DNA of 64,000 nucleotides from Affinundibacterium flavidum (GTDB lineage Bacteria > Pseudomonadota > Gammaproteobacteria > Burkholderiales > Burkholderiaceae_D): the NCBI RefSeq assembly GCF_014284175.1, contig NZ_JACOGA010000005.1, positions 186,001 to 250,000 on the forward strand. Reading direction: 5' to 3'. Below, piece after piece: positions 37,358-47,785 of the stretch (position 1 is the first letter of the stretch; every line of letters begins with the position of its first letter). The notes below the pieces were generated by a model that was not told the origin of the DNA, searched no databases, and saw only the letters and a list, made by a program, of their open reading frames with translations. The position numbers and the translations under genes were made by a program.

Positions 37358-38874
37358 TTGTGCAAACCACCCATTAACAAACCTATGCGCGTGGTGTCGT
37401 AATCAGCGATATTCAATTCGCCCGTCATACGTCCGCCCGACATCACTAAAATACGATCAGCCAGAGCCCGGATTTCTTCCAGCTCGGCTGAGACTAAGAG
37501 TATCGCCACACCAGCATCGCGTAATGCCAGCAATTCTGTATGTATGCGTTGTATGGTGCCGATATCCACACCGCGAGTCGGCTGACCGACCAGCATCAGG
37601 GTAGGACGTGCGGCAATTTCACGCGCCAAGACGATTTTTTGCTGATTGCCGCCAGAGAGTTGGGACAGACGCAAATGCGAATCTAATGGTCGGACTTCAA
37701 ATTGCTGTAGCAAGGCATCGCTGAGCGCGACACATTTTTTCTTGTCTAAATAAATTTGCTCGCTTTGTTGACCTAGTAAGATGTTTTCCCACACTGGAAA
37801 ATCTTTGATCACGCCATCGCGCAAGCGGTCTTCTGGCACATGCGCCACACCCAATTTACGCAGCTTGGCAGCGAGTCTGGGATCTTTTTTGGCAAAGCTT
37901 AATGAGGTTTCGTGGATCTGCACTTTGCCACTGATCTTGTCGCCAGGCTGATTGCGCATACCGGCCAAAATCTCCAAGAGTTCAGATTGACCATTTCCAG
38001 AAACACCCGCAATGGCAAGAATTTCACCAGCTTGCACGGTGAAATTCAAATCGCTCAATAAATGCACGCCCTGCGCATTTTGCAAACTCAGGCCTTGTAC
38101 CTGCAATACATTTGCACCCGCACTCAAAGCTTGACGTGGTAGTTCTGTGGCGACACTGCGCCCTACCATTTTGAACGCGAGATCTTCTTGATTGGTCTGC
38201 GCGGTTTGTAACGCAGCGACCACGCCGCCAGCACGCATCACCGTAACTTCGTCCGTAATTGCCAAAATTTCCGGCAATTTGTGGGTGATCAAAATCACCG
38301 TTTTGCCCTGCTGTTTAAACAGGCGCAAGATGCCGAATAAAGCTTCTGCTTCTTGCGGCGTCAAAACGGCAGTCGGCTCATCCAAAATCAAAATATTCGC
38401 ATTGCGATACAGTTGTTTGAGGATTTCTACACGCTGTTGTTCGCCAACCGACAGAGTGTTAATGCGCGCATCGAGTTTGATGGCCAAGCCGTAATCCGCA
38501 CATAACTGGGCAAGCTCGGCAGCGATGTGCACACGCTGTGAACGCAGGCGGAAACCACCCTCCATACCCAGCATAATATTGTCCAACACGGTCATATCTT
38601 CAACCAGCATAAAATGCTGATGCACCATGCCTATACCAAGTCCAATTGCAGCATGACTATTGCGTATGGTTTGCACTTCATCATTGATCAGGATCTCACC
38701 GGTATCGGCCTGATAGTAGCCATACAAAATACTCATCAGGGTCGATTTACCAGCACCGTTTTCTCCGATAATGCCGTGTATCGAGCCGCGCGCAATCGCG
38801 AAGCTGACGGCATCATTAGCCAACACCTTACCGAAGCGCTTTGAAATTTGGCGAAATTCTACTGCGTTGGGCAT
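37354..38874 (-). CDS. Nucleoside ABC importer ATPase (double-domain, COG3845 type)
   Basis: A 506-residue protein with two ABC domains. Domain 1 has Walker A GENGAGKSTL, the signature LSVGEQQRVEILK and Walker B ILILDEPTAVLTP. Domain 2 (from about residue 260) has a variant Walker A GVSGNGQSEL, signature LSGGNQQKIVLARE and GQPTRGVD in place of the usual Walker B Asp-Glu. This asymmetry is normal in sugar/nucleoside importers. It drives nucleoside uptake with the adjoining permeases. Confidence 0.96.
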   Translation of the reverse strand: MPNAVEFRQISKRFGKVLANDAVSFAIARGSIHGIIGENGAGKSTLMSILYGYYQADTGEILINDEVQTIRNSHAAIGLGIGMVHQHFMLVEDMTVLDNIMLGMEGGFRLRSQRVHIAAELAQLCADYGLAIKLDARINTLSVGEQQRVEILKQLYRNANILILDEPTAVLTPQEAEALFGILRLFKQQGKTVILITHKLPEILAITDEVTVMRAGGVVAALQTAQTNQEDLAFKMVGRSVATELPRQALSAGANVLQVQGLSLQNAQGVHLLSDLNFTVQAGEILAIAGVSGNGQSELLEILAGMRNQPGDKISGKVQIHETSLSFAKKDPRLAAKLRKLGVAHVPEDRLRDGVIKDFPVWENILLGQQSEQIYLDKKKCVALSDALLQQFEVRPLDSHLRLSQLSGGNQQKIVLAREIAARPTLMLVGQPTRGVDIGTIQRIHTELLALRDAGVAILLVSAELEEIRALADRILVMSGGRMTGELNIADYDTTRIGLLMGGLHK

Positions 38875-38970
38875 ATTCTCATATTTGATAGGAGCTTCCC
38901 GCTGACGATGCTGCCTGACCTGAGTTTTACAGAAGCAGCGTCAAAGGAAATAGAAGTGGATAAAGCAAAA

Positions 38971-39003
38971 CCGCAGCGTCAAATTAAACTGAGCAATCTG
39001 CGG
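38971..39003 (-). terminator. Hairpin between binding-protein and ATPase genes
   Basis: Read on the minus strand, CCGCAG and CTGCGG enclose about 21 nt and are followed by TTTTGCTTT. It lies in the 143-bp gap after the substrate-binding protein gene. Such weak terminators often lower expression of the transporter subunits relative to the binding protein; that role is inferred. Confidence 0.45.
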
Positions 39004-39017
39004 CTTTACATAGTTTT

Positions 39018-40013
39018 TTATAGAGGGCAACGACTCGCTTCGCGGTAGTCGATGACTTTGACTTTACCGTTCAGGATATCTTGTTTTGCTGCATTCACAC
39101 GCTTTTCGATTTCTGGTGTAATCAGGCTGCGATTATCTTTATCAAGTGCCCAATCCACGCCGCCTTCTTTCAGGCCCAAATTAGACACACCTGCTTTCCA
39201 GGTGCCATTTTTCATCTGCATGAAACTATCGTAAATCGCGTTATCCACGCGCTTTACCATTGAGGTCAGCATCACGCCCGGGAATAAATAATTTTGATTG
39301 GAATCGACACCAATCGCCATCTTGCCTTTTTCTTTAACAGCTTGCAGTGCGCCCATGCCGCTACCACCTGCCGCTGCAAAAATAACGTCTACGCCACGCT
39401 CCATCTGAGCGCGCGCCAGCTCACTACCTTTCGCTGGATCATTCCATGCGGTGGCCGTGGTACCGACCACGTTTTGTGCAACGTCTACTTTGCCATCGAC
39501 CGATTTCGCACCTTGCGTATAACCACAAACAAAGGCACGAATCAAAGGAATATCAATGCCGCCGATGAAGCCTAATTTTTTTGACTTGGACGCCATCGCT
39601 GCCGCCACGCCGACTAGGTAAGAACCCTCTTGCTCTTTAAATAAAATTGAGCTGACGTTCGCACCATTCGCCACGCCATCGACGACGACAAATTTTGTTT
39701 TCGGGAATTCTTTCGCCACGGTCTGCACTTGTTGTGCGTGGGTAAAACCAATCGCAGCGATCAGGTCTATGCCCTTACGTGCCAGATTGCGCAACACTTG
39801 CTCGCCTTGCGCATTGCTCATTACTTGTACATCGATGTAAGAAATTTTAGTTTCTTTTTTGAAGCGTTCAGCTCCTTCATAAGCTGACTGATTAAAGGAG
39901 CGATCGAATTTGCCACCGGCGTCGTAAATCAGGGCGTACTTAGGCTGATCGGCGTAAGCGCTTGCGCAAAGTGACAACAATAAACCGACGAGAAGTGATG
40001 ATCTCAATTTCAT
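39018..40013 (-). CDS. BMP-family nucleoside-binding periplasmic protein
   Basis: About 331 residues of the basic membrane protein (BMP/Med/PnrA) family, which captures nucleosides for ABC import. Met at 40013 begins a signal peptide ending ASAYA before DQPKYALIYD; AGGAG lies 10 bases upstream. Family marks: GGKFDRSFNQSAYEG, IGFTHAQQV and GGIDIPLIRAFVCGYTQGA. The cleavage site looks like type I, without a lipobox, unlike many relatives. It leads the importer operon. Confidence 0.94.
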   Translation of the reverse strand: MKLRSSLLVGLLLSLCASAYADQPKYALIYDAGGKFDRSFNQSAYEGAERFKKETKISYIDVQVMSNAQGEQVLRNLARKGIDLIAAIGFTHAQQVQTVAKEFPKTKFVVVDGVANGANVSSILFKEQEGSYLVGVAAAMASKSKKLGFIGGIDIPLIRAFVCGYTQGAKSVDGKVDVAQNVVGTTATAWNDPAKGSELARAQMERGVDVIFAAAGGSGMGALQAVKEKGKMAIGVDSNQNYLFPGVMLTSMVKRVDNAIYDSFMQMKNGTWKAGVSNLGLKEGGVDWALDKDNRSLITPEIEKRVNAAKQDILNGKVKVIDYREASRCPL

Positions 40014-40185
40014 TTTTGAATAGCTCCTGAATCGCTTGATTAGCTTAATTCGCTGGTTCCGCGTGCTCAACCTTGTGGGTTGATTGTTTATATAATCTAC
40101 CAAGCACGAATGATGAGTGATTGATAGTGATTACGCACAAACGCGAAATTATAAAGGCTTTCACATATTAAGCCTTAGGTATATT

Positions 40186-40451
40186 AGGGCCTGTCGACAT
40201 ATATTTTAGTCAAGCGAATGCGCGCAAATGGGCACAGGGCTAGGCGCAAGCTGCGCTGTAGTGCGAGCACTATAAGCAGATTGCAACAACGCCATGTGCC
40301 CATTTGAGCCATTCCCGAAGGGTTTCGCTCAAAACGCACGATGGACAGCGTTGCATCTCTTGCTGGGGCAGCCAGCCGCAGCGGCGAGATGCGCCTTGCC
40401 ATCCTGCGTTTTGAGTGAAACGCTTGACTAAAATATATATCAACAGGCCCT
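40186..40451. mobile_element. 266-bp MITE-like element with 31-bp terminal inverted repeats
   Basis: The ends AGGGCCTGT-GA-ATATATTTTAGTCAAGCG are inverted copies matching in 29 of 31 positions. Inside are two long hairpins: CAAATGGGCACA (40225-40236) with TGTGCCCATTTG (40295-40306), and GGTTTCGCTCAAAACGCA with its near complement around 40406-40425. It has no coding capacity. It sits between ribokinase and the BMP gene (gap 40014-40477). I see no convincing target-site duplication. Confidence 0.8.
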
Positions 40452-40477
40452 GGGTATTCCACACTACAGATTCGGTA

Positions 40478-41398
40478 TTACGTATTATGCAATTGGCGCT
40501 CGACCGCATCCCGCAAGGGAATCGAAGTCTGCGCACCAAATTTTGTCACGGCTAAAGCCGCAGCACTTTGTGCCAACATACATGCGGCACGTAAATCTTG
40601 TCCTTCTGCGATAGCAACAGCAAAGCTACCGACGAAAGTATCGCCAGCCGCCGTGGTATCGACTACCTCGACTTTAAATGCTGGCAAAAAATAACTACTG
40701 TCCGATGCAGCAACCCACATCCCCAAAGCACCTAAGGTGAGCAACACTACGCTAGCACCGCGCTGTTGCAATTTTGCAGCAGCTACGGCAGCACTTTCCA
40801 CATTCGTCACAGCCACACCACTCAATTCAGCAGCTTCGGTTTCATTCAGCACCAGATAATCGACTTGCGCCAAAATCTGATCGCTTAAAGCCTGCGCCGG
40901 AGCGGGATTGAGTACCACTTTGACATCAGCTTGCTTTGCGCTATTAATCGCCTGCGCCACCGTGTCTAGAGGCGTTTCCAATTGGCATAATAACAGCTTC
41001 GCTTGAGCAATAGTGTTGCTGGCACCTGCGATGTCGGACTCATTGAGCAGCGCGTTCGCCCCAGTTGTTAATACAATACAGTTTTGCCCCGCATCGTCGA
41101 GCAAGATACCCGCTACGCCGGTTGCCGTGTTGGCAATCGCGCGTATGTGATCGAGACGAATGCCATCTTGCGCGAGCGCTTGCAGGCAACTTTTGCCGTT
41201 TACATCATCACCAACACAAGCGACGAAATGGACGTCTGCGCCCATGCGCGCTGCTGCAACCGCTTGGTTCGCACCTTTGCCACCATGGACTTGATGAAAG
41301 CTATGTCCCATCAAAGTTTCACCCGGCAGCGGCATACGCGGCGTCTTGAAGACCAAGTCCATATTGATACTACCAACAACGGCGATCTGCGGTTTCAT
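40478..41398 (-). CDS. rbsK: Ribokinase
   Basis: A 306-residue PfkB-family sugar kinase that makes ribose 5-phosphate from ribose. Ribokinase marks: GSINMDLVFKTPRMPLPGET, GGKGANQAVAAARMGADV, VLNPAPAQ, LVLNETEAAELSG and the catalytic TTAAGDTFVGSF. It lies 24 bp downstream of udk on the same strand. Given the nucleoside hydrolase and importer next door, its ribose probably comes from nucleosides. Confidence 0.95.
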   Translation of the reverse strand: MKPQIAVVGSINMDLVFKTPRMPLPGETLMGHSFHQVHGGKGANQAVAAARMGADVHFVACVGDDVNGKSCLQALAQDGIRLDHIRAIANTATGVAGILLDDAGQNCIVLTTGANALLNESDIAGASNTIAQAKLLLCQLETPLDTVAQAINSAKQADVKVVLNPAPAQALSDQILAQVDYLVLNETEAAELSGVAVTNVESAAVAAAKLQQRGASVVLLTLGALGMWVAASDSSYFLPAFKVEVVDTTAAGDTFVGSFAVAIAEGQDLRAACMLAQSAAALAVTKFGAQTSIPLRDAVERQLHNT

Positions 41399-41422
41399 AG
41401 CATTGTTCTCACATTTATTCAG

Positions 41423-42046
41423 TTAAGCCAGCCTGGCAATTTTTGATTGCAAAAACACACTCAACATTTCTAAGCCTTTATCGAAACCGTGATTATTCGG
41501 AATCACGAGGTCGGCATTACTACGATGCGGCAAAATGTATTTTTCAAATGCGGGTTGATGATGATTACTCAAACGATAAATCACATCATCCTGATCATAG
41601 CCGCGCTCGACTGCATCACGCTGTACGCGTCGATAGCGGCGATGATGCTCTTCCGCATCGATAAATACTTTCAAGTCGATGATGTCATACAGTGCGGGAT
41701 TATGCAGTGCATAAATACCTTCTAATAGCACAATAGGTGCGGCAGGAATATGGAAAATTTTCGGTTCAACTTCCGCATTGTTAAACGTATATTCTTTGAT
41801 CTGCAAACTCTGACCATCACGCAAACGCAGCACGTCTTGATAAAATTTTTCAAGGTCGAGTGAAGAAGGAATATCAAAATTTTCTATGCGATTCTCATCT
41901 TGCGATTGCTGATCGATGGACTTGTAATAATTATCTTGCGACAGCAGCGCCACACTGTCCGCCGGCATGGAGGCCAGCAGAGAATTGATGAAAGTGGTTT
42001 TACCACTGCCGCTTCCCCCAGTGATGCCTACGAGATATGGTTTCAT
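41423..42046 (-). CDS. udk: Uridine kinase
   Basis: A 207-residue P-loop kinase that phosphorylates uridine and cytidine. Motifs: GITGGSGSGKTTF (Walker A), LLSQDNYYKS, the region NFDIPSSLDLEKF, PIVLLEGIYAL, and the lid RRYRRVQRDAVERGY. Its length is normal. It heads the ribokinase pair. An intrinsic terminator lies only 45 bp upstream of its ATG on the coding strand, suggesting control by attenuation. Confidence 0.94.
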   Translation of the reverse strand: MKPYLVGITGGSGSGKTTFINSLLASMPADSVALLSQDNYYKSIDQQSQDENRIENFDIPSSLDLEKFYQDVLRLRDGQSLQIKEYTFNNAEVEPKIFHIPAAPIVLLEGIYALHNPALYDIIDLKVFIDAEEHHRRYRRVQRDAVERGYDQDDVIYRLSNHHQPAFEKYILPHRSNADLVIPNNHGFDKGLEMLSVFLQSKIARLA

Positions 42047-42090
42047 TGATTGCTTACCTGCACTTGATTTGTACTTACTATGTACTTAAT

Positions 42091-42126
42091 AAAAAAAATC
42101 AACTAAACACACAATTGTTTAGTTGA
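42091..42126 (-). terminator. Intrinsic terminator/attenuator in the udk leader
   Basis: Read on the minus strand, TCAACTAAACA and TGTTTAGTTGA form a perfect 11-bp stem with a 6-nt loop, followed at once by eight Ts (complement of 42091-42098). It stops leftward transcription 45 bp before udk. No leftward protein gene lies upstream, so it ends either a leader RNA of udk or a small RNA. Confidence 0.75.
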
Positions 42127-42250
42127 TCATGAATGCTTGTTACTGACTTTGCGACAGATTGTTTGTGATCTTATATCGTCACCAAGTTCAATCGATAGAT
42201 CGCAATTATTTTTGTCACTTGTTGTTTTTTTATATTTCAATGAGTTTCAA

Positions 42251-42300
42251 GAAGCTCTAATAAATTCTATTAAGCTCTATTAAGCTTCAATAAGCATCAA
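42251..42300. repeat. Five tandem 10-bp units (TAAGCTCTAT-like)
   Basis: Five 10-bp units related to TAAGCTCTAT or TAAGCATCAA run without gaps. They lie in the 889-bp non-coding stretch between udk and the MHYT kinase (42047-42935), where I see no credible gene. Confidence 0.7.
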
Positions 42301-42703
42301 CAAATTCAAATACTATTTATTCTTTTTACTATGTTGATTGGCATTGAGACTTGGCATAACAGTGCTGCTCGTCATCAAAGAAACACCAAACACACGGCGC
42401 TTTTATGCCTGAATTTATTGCAGGCCGAAGTATAACGGTTTTCATCTATTCTTTAAATTATCCTTACGCTGCAAGGCCAGACAGTATCTAGGTTCTTAAA
42501 GCATCCAATCACATCTTCACACCAGAGCCGCCAAGCTCAGAACGATGCAGCACCATCGATAATAGAGCAATTACTCTAAAATTCCAGGTGTAGCGCCATC
42601 GAAGTGATGACTGGCCACGCCACATCGTATTTTTTTTTATTTTTGTTTTGCTATTAATATCTTCAATTCAAACTGCATTGTGAAATATACGCATTTTGAC
42701 TCC

Positions 42704-42757
42704 GTAATTGATTCCCTAATTGATTCCCTAATTGATTCCCTAATTGAGTCCCTAATT
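42704..42757. repeat. Tandem 12-bp repeat (CTAATTGATTCC)
   Basis: Four units (one CTAATTGAGTCC) plus a partial unit lie about 180 bp upstream of the MHYT kinase start. A short reading frame across it would give a repeated S-L-I-D peptide, which I take as an accident of the repeat. Confidence 0.85.
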
Positions 42758-42935
42758 TCTGTCTCGGTTTCAACCATAGTTTCGAGCTCGCATTCGTTCC
42801 TATGTACCGTCAAGATTTGTTGCGAGTTCAGTATGAAGGGTCTAGAATCGATTGCTCCAACGCAAGCTTTTTCATCTGCGACCAGTCAGGAAACAAGCCG
42901 CAAGGCCGCCATTCAATTCCCTAAAAAAGCTCATT

Positions 42936-45900
42936 ATGCGACTTGACCAACTATTTCTAAGCGACAGCCAGGCGCTCCCCTTACTCACCGGCACTTATGA
43001 TCACCCGCTAGTGGCACTGTCATTATTTGTCGCCGTCTTAGCTGGGATTATGGCATTTCAACTGGCAGGCATGGCACGCATAGAAAAGCGCCCCTTCAAT
43101 CACCAAATCTATTTACTCTCAGGTGCCTTCGTGTTGGGATCAGGAGTATGGTCCATGCACTTCATCGGGATGCTGGCGTTTAGTGTTTGTAGTACCGTCA
43201 GATACGATCCCACCATCACTTTGGCCTCGATGTTGCCAAGTTTCCTGGCTTCATGGGTCGCCTTGTTATTGATCGCAAAAGACAAAATCACCCGCTGGCA
43301 ACTCATCGTCAGCGGCGTATCCGTGGGTACGGGTATTGGCATCATGCATTACAGTGGAATGACGGCGGTTCACCAATCTTTGACCCTGCGTTTTGAACCA
43401 TGGATTTTTGGCGTGTCGATTATTCTTGCGGTCAGCTTGTCTGTACTCGCCCTATGGCTGCGTTTTCGACTGACTGCGCATCAACGCCTCAGCCAAGGAC
43501 AAATTAATGTAGTCAGCGGCGTAGTACTCGGAATCGCGATTTCCGGCATGCATTACACAGGTATGTCTGCCACCCGCTTCATCAACAACGCTGAACCAGG
43601 CATTGGGCCAGTATCCAATTTCAATCTAGCTTTATCCATCGCAAGTATTACGACGCTGGCCATACTCATTACGGTGGCGGGAAATATCTTATTACGGTAT
43701 CGCAGCATTTATCAGCGCATGGTACAAAATGAAGAACGCATGCGCACGATTGTCGAAACCGCGGTCGACGGCATTATCACTATCGACCATCAAGGCATTA
43801 TTCGCGCTTTCAATAGTGCCGCAGAAAGCATTTTCGGTTGGTACGCCAACGAAGCCATCGGAGAAAATATACGCTTCCTGATACCCGAACCTGCACTGAC
43901 CTCTTCAAGTCTTCCACGACCAGCTGACGGACTGGCGTATCTACGTAGTAGCGACGCAAAGCTAGTCGGTTCGGGGCGTGAAGTAACAGGTCGGCGCAAA
44001 GATGGTCAACACTTTCCACTCCGTCTCGCACTCGGCGAAGCAGCCGTTCACAATGAAATGCTATACGTGGGTTTTATCACGGACATCAGTGAGCGTAAAA
44101 AAATGGAAGAAGCTTTACGCAACAGCGAACGGCAATATCGCTCGTTGATAGGCAATTTGCCTGGTATTGCATTTCGCTGTCGCAATGATGACAGTTGGAG
44201 CAAAATATTTATTAGTGATGCAGTCGAACGTTTGACTGGCTGGCCACCGGAAGAATTTATGTCCGGCAGAAAAACCATTTTAGAATTGGTGCATCCCGAA
44301 GACCAAGATTGTGCCACGCGCGGCGTTCGGGAAATGTTGGATACGAAGCAGGCGTATGCGATCGAATATCGCATCATAGATCGTGGTGGCAAAGAGCACT
44401 GGGTTTCTGAAAGCGCCAGCGGTGTCGTCGGCAGCAATGGCGTCATAGAATGGATAGATGGCGTCATCATAGACATCACCGATAGCAAACGTCGCAACGC
44501 TGAATTTGAAGGCGTAGTGAATGCCATTGGGCGTTCCTTGGCAGTCATAGAATTTGATTTGAACGGCACGATTTTACAGGCCAACGCTAATTTCCTAAAT
44601 ATTACCGGATACCGCCTCGACGAATTGGTTGGTTATCATCATTCCTTGCTGTGTTCTACGCAGGATGCCAGCTCAAGTGAATATCAACAGTTATGGAAAA
44701 ATCTGCGGCAAGGCATTTACACTTCGGGTGAATTTCATCGCTTTGGTAAACATCACAAAGAGATCTGGATACACGGCAGCTACAATCCCATTTTTGACCC
44801 CGATGGACAGCCGTACAAGATCATCAAATTTGCCAGCGATCTTTCCGAACGTCATATGATGGAACAGGATCTGCGCGAAGCGAAAGCCAAGGCAGAAAAC
44901 GCAGCAGCTGCGAAAAATACTTTCCTCGCGAATATGAGCCATGAAATTCGTACGCCGATGAACGCGATATTGGGTTTCACGGATGTCTTACTGAGCGAAC
45001 CGGTGAATGACACGCAACGTCGTCATTTGAGTACAGTGAGAAATTCTGCGCGTTCCTTGTTGAGTCTATTGAACGATATTCTTGACACTGCAAAGCTAGA
45101 ACATGGCGCAGTCGAATTGGAAATTCGCGATTTCTCATTACGTGAAGTTTGCATGCAGGTACTTGCTACTCTACGTATTAATGCACAAGCAAAATCACTG
45201 CCATTGGTTCTCGATTACCCGGAATCAGTACCAGAATATTTTCAGGGCGATGCACTGCGGATTCAACAGATACTTTTAAATCTGCTCGGCAACGCCATCA
45301 AATTTACCGAAAAAGGGCAAGTTCTGCTGCAGTTGGCTATGCAAGAGGATCGCGTACATTTGGTCGTGCAAGACACCGGGATAGGAATCGCCGCGGATCG
45401 CCTCAGCCACATCTTCGATCCCTTCGCGCAAGCCGATGCCTCCATGAGCCGGCGCTTTGGCGGCACAGGTCTGGGCACCACTATCGCACGCCAATTGATT
45501 GAATTAATGGATGGCAAAATTTGGGTGGAAAGCGAAGTCGGCGTGGGAAGTCAATTCCACGTTGAACTACCTCTTCAAATTGGCAATGTCGTACTGGCGA
45601 GTGACGAACAAGCGATGATCGATCTGCCGCCATTACGCATACTGGCGGTAGATGATGTACCGCAGAATCTGGAACTATTACAGGTCATGCTAGGCCGTCT
45701 GGGTCACAATCTGTGCACAGCGCGTAACGGTGCAGAGGCCGTGAAAAAATTCACTGATGACGAATTCGACATTATCTTAATGGACGTGCAAATGCCGGTC
45801 ATGAATGGATTAGAAGCAAGTCAGATGATACGGATCTTAGAGGAGCAAAAAGCACTCGCGCCAACACCGATTATCGCGTTTTCTGCCAGTGTGTTAGAAG

Positions 45901-46634
45901 CAGATGTCAAAGCTGCCAAACTTGCGGGCATGGATGGTTTTGCACACAAACCTATCGACCTGCTGCGCTTGACACAAGAGATCGCGCGCTTACTCAACAT
46001 CGAAGTCAAAATTGATGCAAAAAATCACAACCACAATCACGCACTCTATCAACTAAATGGCTCAGTAATCGACTGGAGTCGGGGGCACAATTTATGGGGT
46101 AGTGAACAACGTCATCGGGAAGCCATTCGTCAATTCTTAAGTGGCTTTCGGGACGCCGTACCGCGTATGCGAAAATTACTCGATAAGCACGGAGAATTGG
46201 CGGAGCAAATCCATAAGTTAAAAGGCGCGGCAGGCAATCTCGCCTTAGCGCGAATCAGCAATCTCAGCAATACGATTGAACTTGTATTGAGCGCCAGCGA
46301 TCACACTGAACTCCCGTCTCTATTAAACAAACTAGCCGATGAAATGATCAATGTGGCCGAAACGCTAGGCGAAATTGATACTCCCGATACGCAAGCTAAT
46401 TTGACCAGTGCGTCGATAGACTCTGCGCGTTTGCTAAAGCTCCTACAAGACTTAGACGGCGCTTTAGCGCACGGCGAACTGGCCGAAACCGTTCTCGCCG
46501 AACTCGCCAAATTATTGCCTACGGCTGATTTTAAGGCACTTGATCAAATCGTTAATTCATTTGATTTTGACGCCGCCAGACAAATGGTTAACGACTTACA
46601 GCATCACTATCATCAGGAAGGAAACGCGGAATGA
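42936..46634 (+). CDS. MHYT-PAS hybrid histidine kinase with receiver and Hpt domains
   Basis: About 1232 residues. Residues 20-255 form a seven-helix MHYT sensor with three M-H-(F/Y) motifs (near 74, 137 and 205), thought to bind copper and sense a gas such as oxygen, CO or NO. Three PAS modules follow (about 265-390, 395-520, 525-645). HisKA has SHEIRTPMN (His669); the ATPase has N-box [12 protein letters not shown] and GGTGLGTT; the receiver has Asp950; Hpt has HKLKGAAGN (His1093). ATG 42936 is preferred over a TTG at 42852. It overlaps the next gene by 4 bp. Confidence 0.94.
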   Translation: MRLDQLFLSDSQALPLLTGTYDHPLVALSLFVAVLAGIMAFQLAGMARIEKRPFNHQIYLLSGAFVLGSGVWSMHFIGMLAFSVCSTVRYDPTITLASMLPSFLASWVALLLIAKDKITRWQLIVSGVSVGTGIGIMHYSGMTAVHQSLTLRFEPWIFGVSIILAVSLSVLALWLRFRLTAHQRLSQGQINVVSGVVLGIAISGMHYTGMSATRFINNAEPGIGPVSNFNLALSIASITTLAILITVAGNILLRYRSIYQRMVQNEERMRTIVETAVDGIITIDHQGIIRAFNSAAESIFGWYANEAIGENIRFLIPEPALTSSSLPRPADGLAYLRSSDAKLVGSGREVTGRRKDGQHFPLRLALGEAAVHNEMLYVGFITDISERKKMEEALRNSERQYRSLIGNLPGIAFRCRNDDSWSKIFISDAVERLTGWPPEEFMSGRKTILELVHPEDQDCATRGVREMLDTKQAYAIEYRIIDRGGKEHWVSESASGVVGSNGVIEWIDGVIIDITDSKRRNAEFEGVVNAIGRSLAVIEFDLNGTILQANANFLNITGYRLDELVGYHHSLLCSTQDASSSEYQQLWKNLRQGIYTSGEFHRFGKHHKEIWIHGSYNPIFDPDGQPYKIIKFASDLSERHMMEQDLREAKAKAENAAAAKNTFLANMSHEIRTPMNAILGFTDVLLSEPVNDTQRRHLSTVRNSARSLLSLLNDILDTAKLEHGAVELEIRDFSLREVCMQVLATLRINAQAKSLPLVLDYPESVPEYFQGDALRIQQILLNLLGNAIKFTEKGQVLLQLAMQEDRVHLVVQDTGIGIAADRLSHIFDPFAQADASMSRRFGGTGLGTTIARQLIELMDGKIWVESEVGVGSQFHVELPLQIGNVVLASDEQAMIDLPPLRILAVDDVPQNLELLQVMLGRLGHNLCTARNGAEAVKKFTDDEFDIILMDVQMPVMNGLEASQMIRILEEQKALAPTPIIAFSASVLEADVKAAKLAGMDGFAHKPIDLLRLTQEIARLLNIEVKIDAKNHNHNHALYQLNGSVIDWSRGHNLWGSEQRHREAIRQFLSGFRDAVPRMRKLLDKHGELAEQIHKLKGAAGNLALARISNLSNTIELVLSASDHTELPSLLNKLADEMINVAETLGEIDTPDTQANLTSASIDSARLLKLLQDLDGALAHGELAETVLAELAKLLPTADFKALDQIVNSFDFDAARQMVNDLQHHYHQEGNAE

Positions 46635-47638
46635 ACTTAGCAGACGAACGTCCCAAAATTTTGATCGTCGATGACGCGCCTACCAATTTACAAATCTTGC
46701 GTCAGGTACTGCATGAAGACTATCGCCTTCTCTTTGCACTCGACGGTGAAAAGGCTTTAAAACTGGCACAAGATGAATTGCCAAATCTGATTTTGCTCGA
46801 TGTCATGATGCCCGGCCTAACTGGTCTGGAAACTTGCAAGTTACTCAAAGAGAACCCAACAACCAAAGCCATACCGGTGATCTTCGTCACCGCCTTGAGT
46901 GAAGCGAGCGATGAGTCTGCTGGTTTTGATGTGGGCGCGGTCGATTACATCACCAAGCCTATCAGCCCTGCTATCGTGAAAGCACGGGTCAAAACCCATT
47001 TATCTCTGGTAGGCGCCGATGAATTACAAAAGACTCGCCTGCAAATCATTCAATGTCTGGGACGTGCCGCCGAATATCGTGATAATGAAACTGGCCTGCA
47101 TGTCATACGCATGAGTCACTATGCCCGCATCCTGGCACTGGCGGCAGGATACAGTGCACGTTATGCCGAAGAATTATTTAATGCCGCTCCCATGCATGAC
47201 ATAGGCAAAATTGGCACGCCAGATTCAGTATTATTAAAACCTGGAAAACTCGACGAAGAAGAATGGCGGCTCATGCAAAAGCATGTGCTAATGGGTGCGG
47301 AAATTTTGGGCGAACACGACTCTCCCCTACTACAAATGGCGTACACCATCGCGCTTCACCATCACGAAAAATACGATGGAACTGGATATCCACATCAAAT
47401 CGCGGGCGAAGCCATCCCGATTGAAGCACGTATCGTCGCAATCGCCGATGTATTCGACGCGCTGACCTCGGTACGGCCTTACAAGAAAGCATGGACTGTG
47501 GAAGAAGCAGTCGACTTATTACAGAAAGAAAAAACGAAGCACTTTGATCCAGAATTGGTCGATCTTTTTATTACGCAATTGCCAGCAGTGCTGGAAATTA
47601 TGCATCTGTATGCTGAAGACACGGCAGAAAAAAATTGA
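46631..47638 (+). CDS. Response regulator with HD-GYP phosphodiesterase domain
   Basis: A 335-residue two-domain protein. The receiver (1-125) has the acidic pair DD, phosphorylation site Asp57 (LLLDVMMPG-like) and Lys109 (TKP). The HD-GYP domain keeps HDIGKIG (189-195), HHEKYDGTGYP and IVAIADVFDALT, so c-di-GMP hydrolysis is likely. Its ATG overlaps the stop of the hybrid kinase, so it is very probably that kinase's output, linking the MHYT signal to c-di-GMP breakdown. Confidence 0.95.
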   Translation: MNLADERPKILIVDDAPTNLQILRQVLHEDYRLLFALDGEKALKLAQDELPNLILLDVMMPGLTGLETCKLLKENPTTKAIPVIFVTALSEASDESAGFDVGAVDYITKPISPAIVKARVKTHLSLVGADELQKTRLQIIQCLGRAAEYRDNETGLHVIRMSHYARILALAAGYSARYAEELFNAAPMHDIGKIGTPDSVLLKPGKLDEEEWRLMQKHVLMGAEILGEHDSPLLQMAYTIALHHHEKYDGTGYPHQIAGEAIPIEARIVAIADVFDALTSVRPYKKAWTVEEAVDLLQKEKTKHFDPELVDLFITQLPAVLEIMHLYAEDTAEKN

Positions 47639-47720
47639 ACTGACGATATCGACAAATTAGATCAACAAATGAGAGAATATTTTTCGCGAAAAATTCTTGG
47701 CTCACACTGACGGCGCATTC

Positions 47721-47774
47721 GCCCTATTCGCCCTATTCGCCCTATTCGCCCTATTCGCTCAATTCTCTCAATTC
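47721..47774. repeat. Tandem 9-bp repeat (GCCCTATTC)
   Basis: Four exact units (47721-47756) continue as the degraded units GCTCAATTC and TCTCAATTC, just before the 3' end of the PPOX-fold gene. It lies between convergent genes. A reading frame through it would give repeated A-L-F and is not a credible protein. Confidence 0.85.
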
Positions 47775-47785
47775 ATTCTTTTCAT

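Noticed and set aside
42680..42946. Open frame with repeated S-L-I-D residues
   Set aside because: It simply translates the 12-bp tandem repeat and overlaps the kinase start region; no ribosome binding site and no domain.
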